Assembly (NCBI RefSeq): GCF_000733925.1
Contig: NZ_JPOO01000001.1
Coordinates: 2,232,001-2,296,000 of the forward strand
Source: Arenibacter algicola
GTDB taxonomy: Bacteria > Bacteroidota > Bacteroidia > Flavobacteriales > Flavobacteriaceae
Direction of reading: 5' to 3'
DNA length: 64,000 nt
In this document: piece after piece, positions 45,376-55,313 of the stretch
Layout of the letters: every line of letters starts with the position of its first letter
Numbering within the stretch: position 1 is the stretch's first letter
Notes under the pieces: generated by a model
Databases searched by the model: none
The model's input: only the letters and a program-made list of their open reading frames with translations
What the model was told of the DNA's origin: nothing
Program-made: the position numbers and the translations under genes

Positions 45376-46836
45376 TTAATCGAAAACTATCTTTTCAGCT
45401 TCTATCTTTTTGTCATTGATAAAATCATAGAGTGTCAGCTTTCGTAAAGTATAGTAGTCCGTCCAGAAATTTTGCAAGGAATTCAGATAATCAAGTTCTG
45501 CCTTGTCTTTTTCCTGTTGCGCCAAATTTAGATCCGTAATGGTTATTTTCCCTAGAATATACCGCTCTTTAGTGATCTGATATCGCTTTATGGCAATCTC
45601 TTTTGCCTTCTCCGAAGTTGCAAGAAAATCCCTTTTGCTGGACCAATTTAAAATATGTAGGTATATTTCCTGTTCAAAGGCCTGTTGTTCCTGCTCAATA
45701 TTTGTTTCTACCAGACCTAGATCGGCCTCTCCCATTTTTCTTCTGGACTTGGATACCCCCCAATCGAAAATGGGAATGCCCAAGGATACGGAGACATTTT
45801 GTTGTCTATCAAAATCTTGGAAAAGGGCGTCATAATCGTCTGCACGTTTATTCAATCCAAAATTGGCGTTGACATTGATTTCCAATCTATTGGTGCCTTT
45901 TATTTCCGCAAGGTTTCTTTCTGCTTCCAAACGCCTCCTTCTAAATTCTATAACCGATTTTCTGTTATTGGTTGCCTCATCCAGGGCAGTCTGCACACTT
46001 ACCTCAAAATCTACCAATTTTTCAGGAATGAATAGTTCTATATCTTCGGTTTCCAGTTCCAGATAACGGGCCAAATTTTGTGAAGTCCTTTTTAGGGAGA
46101 TGGTATTGCTTGTTACTTCATTTTTTGAATTTAGATGCCCAAGTTCCATTTGTAACAATTCGTTCTCTGCTATTTTTCCAATCTCAAACCTGCCTTTGGC
46201 AATCTGCAATAAGGTATCTTGGGTAGCTAAATTGTTCTGGGAATTTTTTAATCTCATTTGCGCGGTTAAAAGACCAAAATAGCGTAGGCAACTGCTTAAG
46301 GAAATATCTTCCATACGTTCTATGAATTCGCGTTTGGATTCCTCAAACTTTAAAGGTTCTATTTGCCTGTCCCATTTATACGGATTAAAGAATAGGGAAT
46401 TCTGATAGTAATTTATGGAAAATGGTGTTAGGGAGTAATTACTGGATTCTATATCACCATAACGATCCACTCGTTGTAATCGGGAAATTAGGGAAAAGTC
46501 CCCACCTGTAAATGGTACTTGCTGGGTAATGGCAAGTTGCCCATCAATTCTGGACTGATTTTGATTTACGAAAATATCCTGGCCCTCGTCATTGGTAATT
46601 CTTTGAATGGAATTTGAGTAATCCGGTACAGTAGCAATTAATCTAAATTGTGGCAGAAATTCGGCCATATAAGTCCTGTATTTCCAATAGCTGGCTTGGG
46701 ATTGGTTTAGGACGGCTTGGTATTCAGGAGAGTTTTTTTTCGCCATTTCTATGGCCTCCGTTAGTGTTAGCTTTTTGGACTGTCCCAGGACAATAAGGTT
46801 TGAACATAGGAATAACAACACAATACATTTTTTCAT
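45376..46836 (-). CDS. TolC-family outer-membrane efflux protein
   Basis: 486 residues with a signal peptide (about 1-18, MKKCIVLLFLCSNLIVLGQ). LTLTEAIEMAKKNSPEYQAV, repeated alpha-helical hairpins (LLQMELGHLNSKNEV, FRRRRLEAERNLAEIKGTN) and RYILGKITITDLNLAQQEKD are TolC patterns, with the two-fold internal repeat visible. It forms the outer-membrane duct of the tripartite exporter encoded just upstream. 65 bp separate it from the permease gene on the same strand. Confidence 0.93.
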   Translation of the reverse strand: MKKCIVLLFLCSNLIVLGQSKKLTLTEAIEMAKKNSPEYQAVLNQSQASYWKYRTYMAEFLPQFRLIATVPDYSNSIQRITNDEGQDIFVNQNQSRIDGQLAITQQVPFTGGDFSLISRLQRVDRYGDIESSNYSLTPFSINYYQNSLFFNPYKWDRQIEPLKFEESKREFIERMEDISLSSCLRYFGLLTAQMRLKNSQNNLATQDTLLQIAKGRFEIGKIAENELLQMELGHLNSKNEVTSNTISLKRTSQNLARYLELETEDIELFIPEKLVDFEVSVQTALDEATNNRKSVIEFRRRRLEAERNLAEIKGTNRLEINVNANFGLNKRADDYDALFQDFDRQQNVSVSLGIPIFDWGVSKSRRKMGEADLGLVETNIEQEQQAFEQEIYLHILNWSSKRDFLATSEKAKEIAIKRYQITKERYILGKITITDLNLAQQEKDKAELDYLNSLQNFWTDYYTLRKLTLYDFINDKKIEAEKIVFD

Positions 46837-46901
46837 TTTGGACTATTTTGATTGATAAAATGGGGGAGGGTAATGGTTATAGATGTTATCTGGAAATTTT
46901 T

Positions 46902-48272
46902 CTATTCACGTCTTATGGCTTCTATTGGATTTTTGTTGGCAGCTGATTTTGCAGGCAGCACTCCAAAGGCAAGCCCTATAAAAGTGGCTACGAAAAAGGA
47001 TAAAATTATGGAGTTCAATGAAAGTATGGTTTCTATACCCGTGGCCAGTTCCAATCCATACGATGCTACAATTCCCAATATTATTCCTATTATACCTCCG
47101 CCCAAACTTATAAGGACAGACTCTGATAGAAACTGAAGGATTACATCTTGCTTTGTGGCGCCAATGGCCCTCATGATTCCTATTTCCTTTGTCCGTTCCA
47201 GTACAGAGGCCAACATAATGTTCATAATGCCAATACCCCCTATAAGAAGTGATATACCGGCAATAATGCTAAGTACAATATTGAAGATCTGCTTGGTCTT
47301 TTGTTGTTGTTTTAATAGTTGTATAGGAATGGTAATCTCAAAATCCAAAACATCATTATGCTTTCTTTTGAGAAGTTTGCTCAATACTTCGGCAGTAGAT
47401 TTAAGCTCGCTGGAATTGTTCACCTGGACCGTTAATTTATCCAACTGATGGTAATTGCCTCTGGGAATCCGCTTTTTAGGTCCATTATTTTCCCCACCTA
47501 TGTAAATCATTCCTCCACCACTAAAATCCAAGGGTTCATCGGAAATAATCTTTCGATCTTTGTATCGCACCAAGAAGGTTTTTACCGGGATGTAAATATC
47601 ATGGTTCAAGTCCCTAATGCCCAAGTTTTCCTGAGCTTTTTCCGAAATAAGCTTTTCCTCGATTATTCCTATTACCTGAAGCCAAACATCCTTGACCTTA
47701 ATTTGTTTGCCGACCGCACTTTCGCCTGGAAACAATTTTTTCTCCACCTTTTCACCAATAATGCAGACCGAAGCGGCATTTATAATATGTTCCTCGGAGA
47801 AGTTGCTGCCTTTGCCTATATGAATATTGGAAGTAGGAAAATAGGAATTGGTCACCCCAATAAGTTTAACCGAATTTTGTCTTCCCTTATTGATGACATA
47901 AGTTTCCAATATAATTTCGGGGCTTATGGCTTTAATGGTCGGAATGTTATTGGCTATACTGGCTACATCCAAGAGATCAAGTCCTTTTGAAAATCTAGTT
48001 ATTTCCTTGGTCCCTTCGTCTTCTTCGCTGGCGTTTTCATCCTCCTCATCAGGAATGGGTGTTACCACAATATTGTTGACGCCTACCAGTTCCAATTGTG
48101 CCAAGATCTCCTTCTCGGCCCCGTTTCCAATAGATAACATTGTGATTACGGCCGCAACTCCAAAAATAATGCCCAATGCCGTTAAAAAGGTTCTTACTTT
48201 ATTGATGGTTACAACACGGATGGCCTCACTGAAATTGGAGACAATCTGTTCTAGGAGTATTTTATCTATCAT
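46902..48272 (-). CDS. MacB/FtsX-type ABC transporter permease
   Basis: 456 residues. The N-terminal part (EAIRVVTINKVRTFLTALGI, then FGVAAVITMLSIGNGAEKEI) and the C-terminal helices (GGIGIMNIMLASVLERTKEI, AIGATKQDVILQFLSESVLI) are the MacB_PCD and FtsX domains, with four transmembrane helices. A periplasmic domain lies between. The ATP-binding subunit is not fused and not encoded next to it, which is notable. It starts 4 bp after the adaptor stop. Substrate unknown; macrolide-like or peptide export is possible. Confidence 0.92.
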   Translation of the reverse strand: MIDKILLEQIVSNFSEAIRVVTINKVRTFLTALGIIFGVAAVITMLSIGNGAEKEILAQLELVGVNNIVVTPIPDEEDENASEEDEGTKEITRFSKGLDLLDVASIANNIPTIKAISPEIILETYVINKGRQNSVKLIGVTNSYFPTSNIHIGKGSNFSEEHIINAASVCIIGEKVEKKLFPGESAVGKQIKVKDVWLQVIGIIEEKLISEKAQENLGIRDLNHDIYIPVKTFLVRYKDRKIISDEPLDFSGGGMIYIGGENNGPKKRIPRGNYHQLDKLTVQVNNSSELKSTAEVLSKLLKRKHNDVLDFEITIPIQLLKQQQKTKQIFNIVLSIIAGISLLIGGIGIMNIMLASVLERTKEIGIMRAIGATKQDVILQFLSESVLISLGGGIIGIILGIVASYGLELATGIETILSLNSIILSFFVATFIGLAFGVLPAKSAANKNPIEAIRRE

Positions 48273-48276
48273 GAAG

Positions 48277-49518
48277 CTAATTTAAAGATAGAATTCTCTT
48301 TTCTTCCATTCCTTCCGGTTTGCTCAGATAAACTATTTCCTTCTCATTTAAACCTTTTTTTATGATCACTACATCCAAATTGGATTCGCCCATTTCTATT
48401 TCCTTTTTATCGATGGACATACCAGACTTGGTATAGACAAAACTTATGGAATCTTGGGAAAAAACCGCTTCCAAAGGCACCATAAGGACATCTTCTTCCT
48501 TGTGTATCAAAATTCTATTGGAGGTGGTCATTCCAGGTCTAACGTTATCATTGTTCTCATCAAAGTTTACCAATACCTGAAACAACTTGATATCCGAACC
48601 CCTTTTCTCTTCGCCCACATTGGCAACATTGGTTATGGTTCCCTTTAAGGTTATATCTGGGAAGGCATCAAAACCTATTATAACGGGAAGGTCCTTTTTA
48701 ATTTTCCTAATATCCACTTCATTGGCATAGGTCTTGGATTCCATTTTGGTCAGATCAGGGAGGGTCGCAATTGCCGGATCCCAACTGTTTATGGTGGTTC
48801 CTACCTTCCTTTTGGATCCATCCCAGTTTTTGGCATAGGTTACCATTCCATTGGTGTCGGAATGTATGGTGAAGGATTTTTGAAGATCCCTGAGCTCTTC
48901 CAACATTTTTTTTATTTTGGAGACTTCAGTTCCCACTTCTACCATTTTGGCCATGGCCTTTTGCTCCTTGATTATATAATCCTCCGTTTTTTCTTTTAGA
49001 TCACGCTCCAAGCGTTCAATATTTATTTCCAATTTTTTGATGGTAGCAGGGGGTTCATAAATGGACTGTTTAAGTTCCAATTTATTTTCTTGAATATCAA
49101 AAAGCAAATCTTTTATCGCTGTCCGCTCCTGTTTAAGAGTAAGGGTTGTATCCAGCTGTTCCTGGGTGTATTTGGATTCAGCAGTTTCCAAGTTTAATTG
49201 GGCATCCAAAATCTGTTCATTCACCTCAGAGGGATCCAAGCGTCCTACATAGTCGCCTTCCTTTACAAAAGAGCCTTCCGGAATTAAATCTTGGATCTTG
49301 ACATTAAGTTTAAATTTCCGAATCTCTTCCGGGGCATTAATTTTTTTTAAACTGGTAGATTGGGCCTCTCCGGAAATAATGACTTCATTAACAAAATCGC
49401 CCTTTACCACTTTGGTGGTAACGGCTACATCTTCATCAGCGGTGTTCCCGAAAAGGGTGTAACCTACAAGAATAAGAACAATGGGAATACCAAATAGGAG
49501 TAGTTTTTTTTTATTCAT
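48277..49518 (-). CDS. Periplasmic adaptor (HlyD/MacA-type membrane-fusion protein)
   Basis: 413 residues. A single N-terminal membrane anchor (LLLFGIPIVLILVGYTLFG) is followed by a lipoyl/barrel-sandwich half (VKEGDYVGRLDPSEVNEQIL). A long coiled-coil hairpin (about 110-215) and a beta-barrel (PVIIGFDAFPDITLKGTITN, VRPGMTTSNRILIHKE) follow. It connects the inner-membrane permease with TolC. First gene of the three-gene operon, preceded by a good promoter. Confidence 0.93.
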   Translation of the reverse strand: MNKKKLLLFGIPIVLILVGYTLFGNTADEDVAVTTKVVKGDFVNEVIISGEAQSTSLKKINAPEEIRKFKLNVKIQDLIPEGSFVKEGDYVGRLDPSEVNEQILDAQLNLETAESKYTQEQLDTTLTLKQERTAIKDLLFDIQENKLELKQSIYEPPATIKKLEINIERLERDLKEKTEDYIIKEQKAMAKMVEVGTEVSKIKKMLEELRDLQKSFTIHSDTNGMVTYAKNWDGSKRKVGTTINSWDPAIATLPDLTKMESKTYANEVDIRKIKKDLPVIIGFDAFPDITLKGTITNVANVGEEKRGSDIKLFQVLVNFDENNDNVRPGMTTSNRILIHKEEDVLMVPLEAVFSQDSISFVYTKSGMSIDKKEIEMGESNLDVVIIKKGLNEKEIVYLSKPEGMEEKRILSLN

Positions 49519-49821
49519 TATTAGGTGGTTTAGTTGAAGGGGGAGTGAATCAAATTTAAGCTAGTCCATCTATATACAAGAGAATATTTTGTTATTGTTT
49601 TCTTAATTAATCAGTAAAACTTATGATAATTGATTAATTCTTGGGTTATACTTAAATTTTTATGTTAATTTATTGATATTCTATGCAATAATCATTCCAT
49701 TCCTCAACCTTACTTTCTTCCTATCGTATATTACTATTCAATCATAAAATCTATCAATAAATTAAGACTTCTTTTGGGTATGGGTTTCTGTAACTTAGTG
49801 GTATAATAAAAAAGACACATT
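49519..49821. promoter_or_regulatory. Intergenic region between the exporter operon and dps
   Basis: 303 bp without a gene. It contains the minus-strand exporter promoter (49551-49579) and must hold the dps promoter, for which I see only imperfect boxes (TAACTTAG at 49791). No OxyR site was identified. Confidence 0.5.
49551..49579 (-). promoter_or_regulatory. Promoter of the exporter operon: TTG-N18-TAAATTTG
   Basis: On the minus strand TTG (49579-49577), 18 nt, then TAAATTTG (49558-49551) matches the Bacteroidota consensus fully, 32 nt before the adaptor ATG. Confidence 0.7.
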
Positions 49822-50301
49822 ATGCAATTAAACAGTATAGGTTTGGATGTTACCAAATCAAAATCGTTAAGTAAGGACTTAAATCAATTATTGGCAAATT
49901 TCCAACGTTACTATCAGAACCTAAGGGGAATTCACTGGAATATAAAAGGGAAGAGGTTTTTTGATCTTCATGTAAAATTTGAAGAATTGTATACCGATGC
50001 CAACCTAAAAGTGGATGAAATAGCGGAACGGATACTTACCTTGGGAGGGGTTCCCCTTCATACTTTTGAGGATTATATTGAGAATTCCAAAGTTCCGGTT
50101 GGCAAAAATATAACCAAGGATGAGGATGCGATTCGCTTGATCGTAGAATCACTTTCAGAATTATTGGTTATTGAAAGGGCTATTTTGGATGCATCGGATG
50201 AGGCTTCCGATGAAGGTACCAATTCTATGATGAGCGAGTTTATCACCCAGCAAGAAAAAACGGTGTGGATGATGAAAGCTTGGTTGGCCGAGGAAATTTA
50301 A
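49822..50301 (+). CDS. dps: Dps-family ferritin-like DNA-protection protein
   Basis: 159 residues. Four-helix bundle with ferroxidase residues: His38 in GIHWNIKGKRFF, His50 and acidic residues in DLHVKFEELYTDANLKVDEI with Asp65 and Glu69, and the IAERILTLGG signature. Dps dodecamers oxidise and store iron and protect DNA from peroxide. Single gene followed by an inverted repeat terminator. Likely part of the peroxide response, but OxyR control is only inference. Confidence 0.93.
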   Translation: MQLNSIGLDVTKSKSLSKDLNQLLANFQRYYQNLRGIHWNIKGKRFFDLHVKFEELYTDANLKVDEIAERILTLGGVPLHTFEDYIENSKVPVGKNITKDEDAIRLIVESLSELLVIERAILDASDEASDEGTNSMMSEFITQQEKTVWMMKAWLAEEI

Positions 50302-50350
50302 TTGATTATACTATTAGTTAGCGTCGTTAAATAGATCGTTAGGTTTACAG

Positions 50351-50420
50351 ATCATCCCCAATATGGATAATGTTTTGGCTATCAAATACCATAACAATCC
50401 CTATTGGGGATGATTTTTGT
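50351..50420 (+). terminator. Long-loop inverted repeat after dps
   Basis: ATCATCCCCAATA (50351-50363) and TATTGGGGATGAT (50402-50414) are perfect 13-bp arms over a 38-nt spacer, followed by TTTTTGTTTT. The right arm covers the last codons and stop of the minus-strand phosphatase gene. Probable dps terminator with an unusually long loop. Confidence 0.6.
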
Positions 50421-51342
50421 TTTGGGAGCTAGGATCCAAGAAATGTCTATCGAAGGAAAAGGGATAGTCGAGTGAGGTATCTACCGTTATTTTCACGGCT
50501 GTATCCCTTCCATCTATTTGTAGCCTGGTAATGTTTTGTTCTGGCCAGGGTTTATTTTTGATCCAAAAATGTCCATCTCCTTGAACCATTAGAACTGGTT
50601 TCCCAAAAGATTGGGCGGCAGATCGAAACAAATCCGTAAAGGGTTTAAATTTATCAGGACCGGCTTCCACTATATTGGCATGGCCAAAAACTACCATGGC
50701 TTCTACATTGTCCACTTGCTTTTCCAAGAGTTTTTTAACCCATTGGCCATTTTGGACCAATCTGTTATGCCATTCCAAGGAGTCATGAACCTGACTTCCT
50801 ACGAGATTAACTCCTATAAATAAAACATTCTTCTGTGTCCAACTAAAGTTTTCTGTACGCTCGGGCTGATAGATGACAGTAGGTTCAAACGTCCAATTTT
50901 CATTAAAATGAAGGAAATATTTGTTCCAGTATTCCAATCCTTGCTGTGGGTTACTGCAATCATTATATTCATTGTCTCCCAAAACGATAAAGGTAGGCGC
51001 CTCAAACGTCCTTAATATGCCCGAAACATCTTGGTAGACCGTTTCATCACATTCAGCGGCACCGGGCTTTATGTCCCCTACATGGATAACAAATTCTGAA
51101 GGATCAATGGCATTGTGCTTGGATATGATATCGATCAAGCCATCGCGCTGTTCATTGTTGTACGGTACGTCCCCAATAGCGGTAAAGGAGATGGAAGTAA
51201 TTTCTTCCGATGGTGTATCAACCGTACTGGAGTCCGAACCGTTGTTCTCCCGACAGGAAAAAAATAATAAAATTGATATTATTAAAATCCAATACTTTAC
51301 TCCGGACTTTAATGGTGTTAAAGATATATAGGTACAAGGCAT
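50401..51342 (-). CDS. Metallophosphoesterase lipoprotein
   Basis: 313 residues. LKSGVKYWILIISILLFFSC is a lipoprotein-type signal although the first residues are long. Calcineurin-like motifs are in order: AIGDVPYNNEQ, VIHVGDIKPG, FIVLGDNEYNDC, VVFGHANIV and QGDGHFW, which supply the two-metal site (Asp, His, Asn). It hydrolyses phosphate esters in the periplasm or on the surface, substrate unknown. Convergent with dps. Confidence 0.85.
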   Translation of the reverse strand: MPCTYISLTPLKSGVKYWILIISILLFFSCRENNGSDSSTVDTPSEEITSISFTAIGDVPYNNEQRDGLIDIISKHNAIDPSEFVIHVGDIKPGAAECDETVYQDVSGILRTFEAPTFIVLGDNEYNDCSNPQQGLEYWNKYFLHFNENWTFEPTVIYQPERTENFSWTQKNVLFIGVNLVGSQVHDSLEWHNRLVQNGQWVKKLLEKQVDNVEAMVVFGHANIVEAGPDKFKPFTDLFRSAAQSFGKPVLMVQGDGHFWIKNKPWPEQNITRLQIDGRDTAVKITVDTSLDYPFSFDRHFLDPSSQNKNHPQ

Positions 51343-51403
51343 GATAAGGTTTAACCGTAAACATTTAAATATTAAATATAATTTAAATACGGTGTTAAAT
51401 GCC

Positions 51404-51826
51404 CTATTTCTGCATTTTTAAATAGTAATCTGCGGAATGTTTGCCAGATCCATAGAACATAAAGAATATACATGCCAATAAGGTGATGGAAGCCAGAACT
51501 AGATTTCTGCTATTCATTTCCCCCAAAAAATTAACCAATACTGCACCAATAAGGATTGGTAATTGAGCTACTACTGCCCAGCGGGTAAGTAAGCCTATTA
51601 CAATTAAAAAGCCACCAACAAAATGTGCCGGCGCAACATAATGAATAATCAACATACCTCCCGGAATGTCTTGAAAGGGTTTAATGATTTCTGCCATTTG
51701 TTGATGATTGGACATAAAATCTACTCCTTTCATAAAAAGAAATACTCCCAATGCAACTCTTAACAAATCCAAGGGATAATAAGTATGTGCATTGGCCCAT
51801 TTGTTTAAAGATTTAATTGTTGCCAT
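51404..51826 (-). CDS. DoxX-family membrane protein
   Basis: 140 residues with four hydrophobic segments (LLRVALGVFLFMKGVDFM, VAPAHFVGGFLIVIGLL, AVVAQLPILIGAVLVNFLG, VLASITLLACIFFMFYG). The layout matches the DoxX/SURF4-like family. Function in this group is not established. Lies between the phosphoesterase and the transporter genes on the same strand. Confidence 0.85.
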   Translation of the reverse strand: MATIKSLNKWANAHTYYPLDLLRVALGVFLFMKGVDFMSNHQQMAEIIKPFQDIPGGMLIIHYVAPAHFVGGFLIVIGLLTRWAVVAQLPILIGAVLVNFLGEMNSRNLVLASITLLACIFFMFYGSGKHSADYYLKMQK

Positions 51827-52003
51827 AATTGTTGTATTAAATGTTACCTATTCTAAGATACTCATTTTTAGCGAAATGTAAAAGAATTCAAGGTTTCAAT
51901 TTAATCATTATGGCCGCTATTGGGAGCGTCCGGCAAACTACATTGGTTCCACTCTGGAGCGTTAAGTCAGTATGAAGCATGGTAAAAAGCCTGGTTGGTT
52001 TTT

Positions 52004-54181
52004 CTATACCAATACATTTTCAAAATCGGAATCGGAACAAAAAACGGCCGATATCCTGGAATCGTTTACAATTTTGACCATGTCATCAATGGTCACCCCT
52101 GGTTCTATACTGAAAATATTGACATCCGCATTTTTTTCCTTGGCTACGTTTTCGTGTAGATTTCCTTCATGTATTTTGATGGTGGTTCGTTTTGGGAACC
52201 GAACCATCGTCTTTAAATCTTCAATATCGTTCTCTGCAAATATCAGTTTGGGATTATTATTGAGAATATGTACATCTATGTTTCCTTTCCAATTTCGGCA
52301 AATAAGAAGGGAGGTCAAGGCAGATAGGTTGTTGTTGTTTACACTAAAGGTTTCCTTCCAGTCCGCCGGAATATTGGTCATCCACAAATTGATACTTTTT
52401 TCAATGGCCAGACTCGCCGTGGCATAGGGAATGTAAATAATCATCCCAAAATTATTCTTCTTTGTATCGGCTATTAATTTGTTGTAATAGGACAAATTGG
52501 AGATAGCAGTATCTATACTGATGAAAATAATGTTGGGTTTAAAGAAAGCGGCATTTAGGGATTGCATACTTACGTTTACGGTAGTGTTGAAATCTGTGTT
52601 ATCTATTATGGAATACGAAACGGATAGATCACTCTCTTTAAATTTCTTTACAGCGTTCTTAAGGAAATTTTCCATGTTTCTCTGTTCGGTCTCATTTTCG
52701 TTTCTTAGGGCCAATATCTTCACGGATCCTTTAGGGTAAATAATGGAATGGATAAGCTTAAAGGAACTTCTTAATTCTTTGGGCATGGTGACGGGAATTA
52801 ACAGGTCCGGGCGCCATGATCTCACTTCCCGTTCCTGCCTTAGGCTATTTGTTTTTTTGGTAGCCCACTCGGCCAAAGCTGTAAACAGACCACTTCTAGA
52901 GTCCCCTGCGGCCGATTTAATGTTCATTTTAACCAGATAGAGATAGAAAATCACTATGAAAATCAAAGAAAACAAGGCTACGATCACGTTTAATACAAAC
53001 ATAATGGCAATGGAGCCAAAGGCCCCGATTGCGGGAATAATTATGGGAATTTTTAGGGTAGGCCTATAGCTAGGTAATCCCAAAGTCTGTTCTACAAGTG
53101 CTACTATATTTACCATGGCATAGGTTATCATAAAAAACATGGTAAGCAAAGGGGCAATAGTGTTTAAATTTCGAAGTGAAATACCAAATAGCACCAATCC
53201 TGCTGTAATTAGCATGGCATTGACAGGCTCTCCTTTTTTGGATTTTCTGGCGAGTTCCTTGCTCTTGGGTAGTATATTTTTTTCTCCCAATGCCAATAAT
53301 ATTCTTGGGGCACCAACAAAAGACCCTAGGGCAGAGGATAGGGTAGCCCCCAAAAGACCCGCTAGGACAATAGGTCCAAAAAGGGCCTTGTCTATAAAAA
53401 CATTATAATTTTTGGCCAATTCATCCGGGGAAGCGATTACGGCTGCAACAAAAATTAAGCTGATATAAATTATAGTGGTGATTATTACTGAAGATATGGT
53501 ACCTACGGGAATACTCTTTCTTGGATTGGTGAGATCGCCGGACATGTTTGCCCCCGCCATTACCCCGGTCACTGCAGGGAAAAAGACAGCAAAGACCGTC
53601 CAGAAGGAGGATCCGCTAAAATCGTTCTCCACCGAACCTGGATACTGTCCTATCCATTGAATATTAAAATTCAACTCATTTACAAACAGGGCGCCGTAGA
53701 TAGAAACCAGGGATAAAACGATGACACCTAAAATTACGAATTGAATTTTAAAGGCAAAACTGGTACTGATAAATGCAATGCCCATAACTACCGCAAAAAT
53801 GACCAAATCCAGAAGCACCGGATTAATGTCTGGTGTCAATGTTTGTAAACCTTCCCTAAAACCGAAAATGTACATGGCAACGGCTATGGATTGGGCAAAA
53901 TAAAAGGGAATCCCTATAGCTCCTCCGATTTCCAGGCCCAGGGATTGCGATATTAAACTAAATGCACCGCCACTACCTATTCTAATGTTGGTAGTGATGG
54001 AAGATAGGCTAAGGGCCGTAGTCAAGGTAATGGCGACGGACAATAAAACTATGCCCAAGGCTCCCATAACCCCTGCATTGCCAACAACCCAGGGTTGGCG
54101 TATATACATAATGACCCCTAATATGGTTAGGGTGGTAGGTGTAAAGACCCCTGCAAAGGTCCCAAAAGTTTTCTTGGTCAT
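52004..54181 (-). CDS. APC-superfamily transporter, SLC12 cation-chloride-cotransporter-like
   Basis: 725 residues. About 12 transmembrane helices fill residues 1-435, beginning FAGVFTPTTLTILGVIMYIR and including IRIGSGGAFSLISQSLGLEI and FAVFFPAVTGVMAGANMSGD, which resemble cation-chloride cotransporters more than simple amino-acid permeases. A soluble C-terminal domain of about 270 residues follows (SWRPDLLIPVTMPKELR; SIIYPKGSVKILALRN), as in SLC12 proteins. An amino-acid permease is the alternative annotation. No neighbouring gene suggests the ion. Confidence 0.85.
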   Translation of the reverse strand: MTKKTFGTFAGVFTPTTLTILGVIMYIRQPWVVGNAGVMGALGIVLLSVAITLTTALSLSSITTNIRIGSGGAFSLISQSLGLEIGGAIGIPFYFAQSIAVAMYIFGFREGLQTLTPDINPVLLDLVIFAVVMGIAFISTSFAFKIQFVILGVIVLSLVSIYGALFVNELNFNIQWIGQYPGSVENDFSGSSFWTVFAVFFPAVTGVMAGANMSGDLTNPRKSIPVGTISSVIITTIIYISLIFVAAVIASPDELAKNYNVFIDKALFGPIVLAGLLGATLSSALGSFVGAPRILLALGEKNILPKSKELARKSKKGEPVNAMLITAGLVLFGISLRNLNTIAPLLTMFFMITYAMVNIVALVEQTLGLPSYRPTLKIPIIIPAIGAFGSIAIMFVLNVIVALFSLIFIVIFYLYLVKMNIKSAAGDSRSGLFTALAEWATKKTNSLRQEREVRSWRPDLLIPVTMPKELRSSFKLIHSIIYPKGSVKILALRNENETEQRNMENFLKNAVKKFKESDLSVSYSIIDNTDFNTTVNVSMQSLNAAFFKPNIIFISIDTAISNLSYYNKLIADTKKNNFGMIIYIPYATASLAIEKSINLWMTNIPADWKETFSVNNNNLSALTSLLICRNWKGNIDVHILNNNPKLIFAENDIEDLKTMVRFPKRTTIKIHEGNLHENVAKEKNADVNIFSIEPGVTIDDMVKIVNDSRISAVFCSDSDFENVLV

Positions 54182-54396
54182 ACCTATATTCTATTAAAAG
54201 GTCTAAAACGTATTGGTTTAAGGCCTTTACCTACCTATAAGATATTCATTTATTTTTGATTTAGCACAAATTCGGCGGTTTGGTTTTAACATTTTGATGG
54301 GCCGAAGATTTGTATGATAATCTATTTACTGCTGAATCAGCATCAATAAATGTCAAAGCCTTAATTTTAGAGTACACTAAAATGGTAAGGTGTTTT

Positions 54397-55206
54397 TTAA
54401 AGTTTGGATACATCAATTTTAAAAAGATCGGCAGCATTCTTCCATAGGATCAGTTCCTTTTTTTCTTCAGGAAGATCCAATTGTTTCATAAAGTTGAGAT
54501 AGGAGTGCATGTTGGAAATGGGCCAGTCCGTACCGTATAAAAGATACTGGGGATTCCCGGCATAGGTTATCATTTCCTCCAATTCATTTTTCATGAATCT
54601 TTCAAATTTATATGAAAAATTACCCAATACCAGACCAGAAACATCACTATATACATTTTTGTTCTTGTATACTACTTCCATACAGTCTTTGATCCAAGGA
54701 TTGCCCACATGGCAGATGACAATTTTAAGTTCGGGAAAATCCACGGCTACATCGTCTATATGAATGGGATGGGAGTATTTGATCCTTCCCGTTGGGGAAT
54801 AGGTGTCGCCGGAATGAAACATAACTGGTATATCGTATTCAACCGCCATATCATAAACTACCTGTAACCTTTTATCATTGGGGTAAAAGGGTTCGTAGCC
54901 TGGGTAAAGTTTAAGACCTTTTATAAGTCCATCATCCAAAAACTCACTTATTTCCCTTAAGTCCCTATGGGTGTAATTCAAATAACTGATCCCTGCAACC
55001 ACGCCAAGATTATCACGTCCACTAATGGCTTCCACCACCTTCTTGGTACTGGGTCTATGTTCGTTTACCTTATAGGAAGATAACACCAAAGAATAATCTA
55101 CCTTATTTTCCTGCATGGTTTCTGTTAGCAAGTTGAGGCATTCTTCCAAGGAAACTACCTTGTCTTCATGGTAGTTGTTGATATGTGTATGGACGTCTAT
55201 TATCAT
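54397..55206 (-). CDS. Amidohydrolase-family (Amidohydro-rel) TIM-barrel hydrolase
   Basis: 269 residues. IIDVHTHINNYHE gives the D-x-H-x-H metal motif at the N-terminus. MFHSGDTYSPTG, IVICHVGNPWIKD and LYGTDWPISNMHSYL add the His and Asp ligands. The family includes decarboxylases and lactonases. The substrate cannot be assigned. It lies downstream of a small membrane protein gene on the same strand. Confidence 0.87.
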   Translation of the reverse strand: MIIDVHTHINNYHEDKVVSLEECLNLLTETMQENKVDYSLVLSSYKVNEHRPSTKKVVEAISGRDNLGVVAGISYLNYTHRDLREISEFLDDGLIKGLKLYPGYEPFYPNDKRLQVVYDMAVEYDIPVMFHSGDTYSPTGRIKYSHPIHIDDVAVDFPELKIVICHVGNPWIKDCMEVVYKNKNVYSDVSGLVLGNFSYKFERFMKNELEEMITYAGNPQYLLYGTDWPISNMHSYLNFMKQLDLPEEKKELILWKNAADLFKIDVSKL

Positions 55207-55313
55207 AAATATTCAGTTTTATGTTTTGTTGGAAAATGATTTTTTTTTCAATGTTTACAAAAGGAGAAGGTTGCTTTTAAACATTTATTAATCATTATAT
55301 ATTGGGATCTTTT

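Noticed and set aside
47448..47990. 180-codon plus-strand frame opposite the exporter permease
   Set aside because: Antisense shadow of the permease, with no recognisable family or signal; the minus-strand frame has clear MacB/FtsX motifs.
51972..52427. 151-codon plus-strand frame
   Set aside because: Mostly opposite the C-terminal domain of the SLC12-like transporter, with no family pattern.
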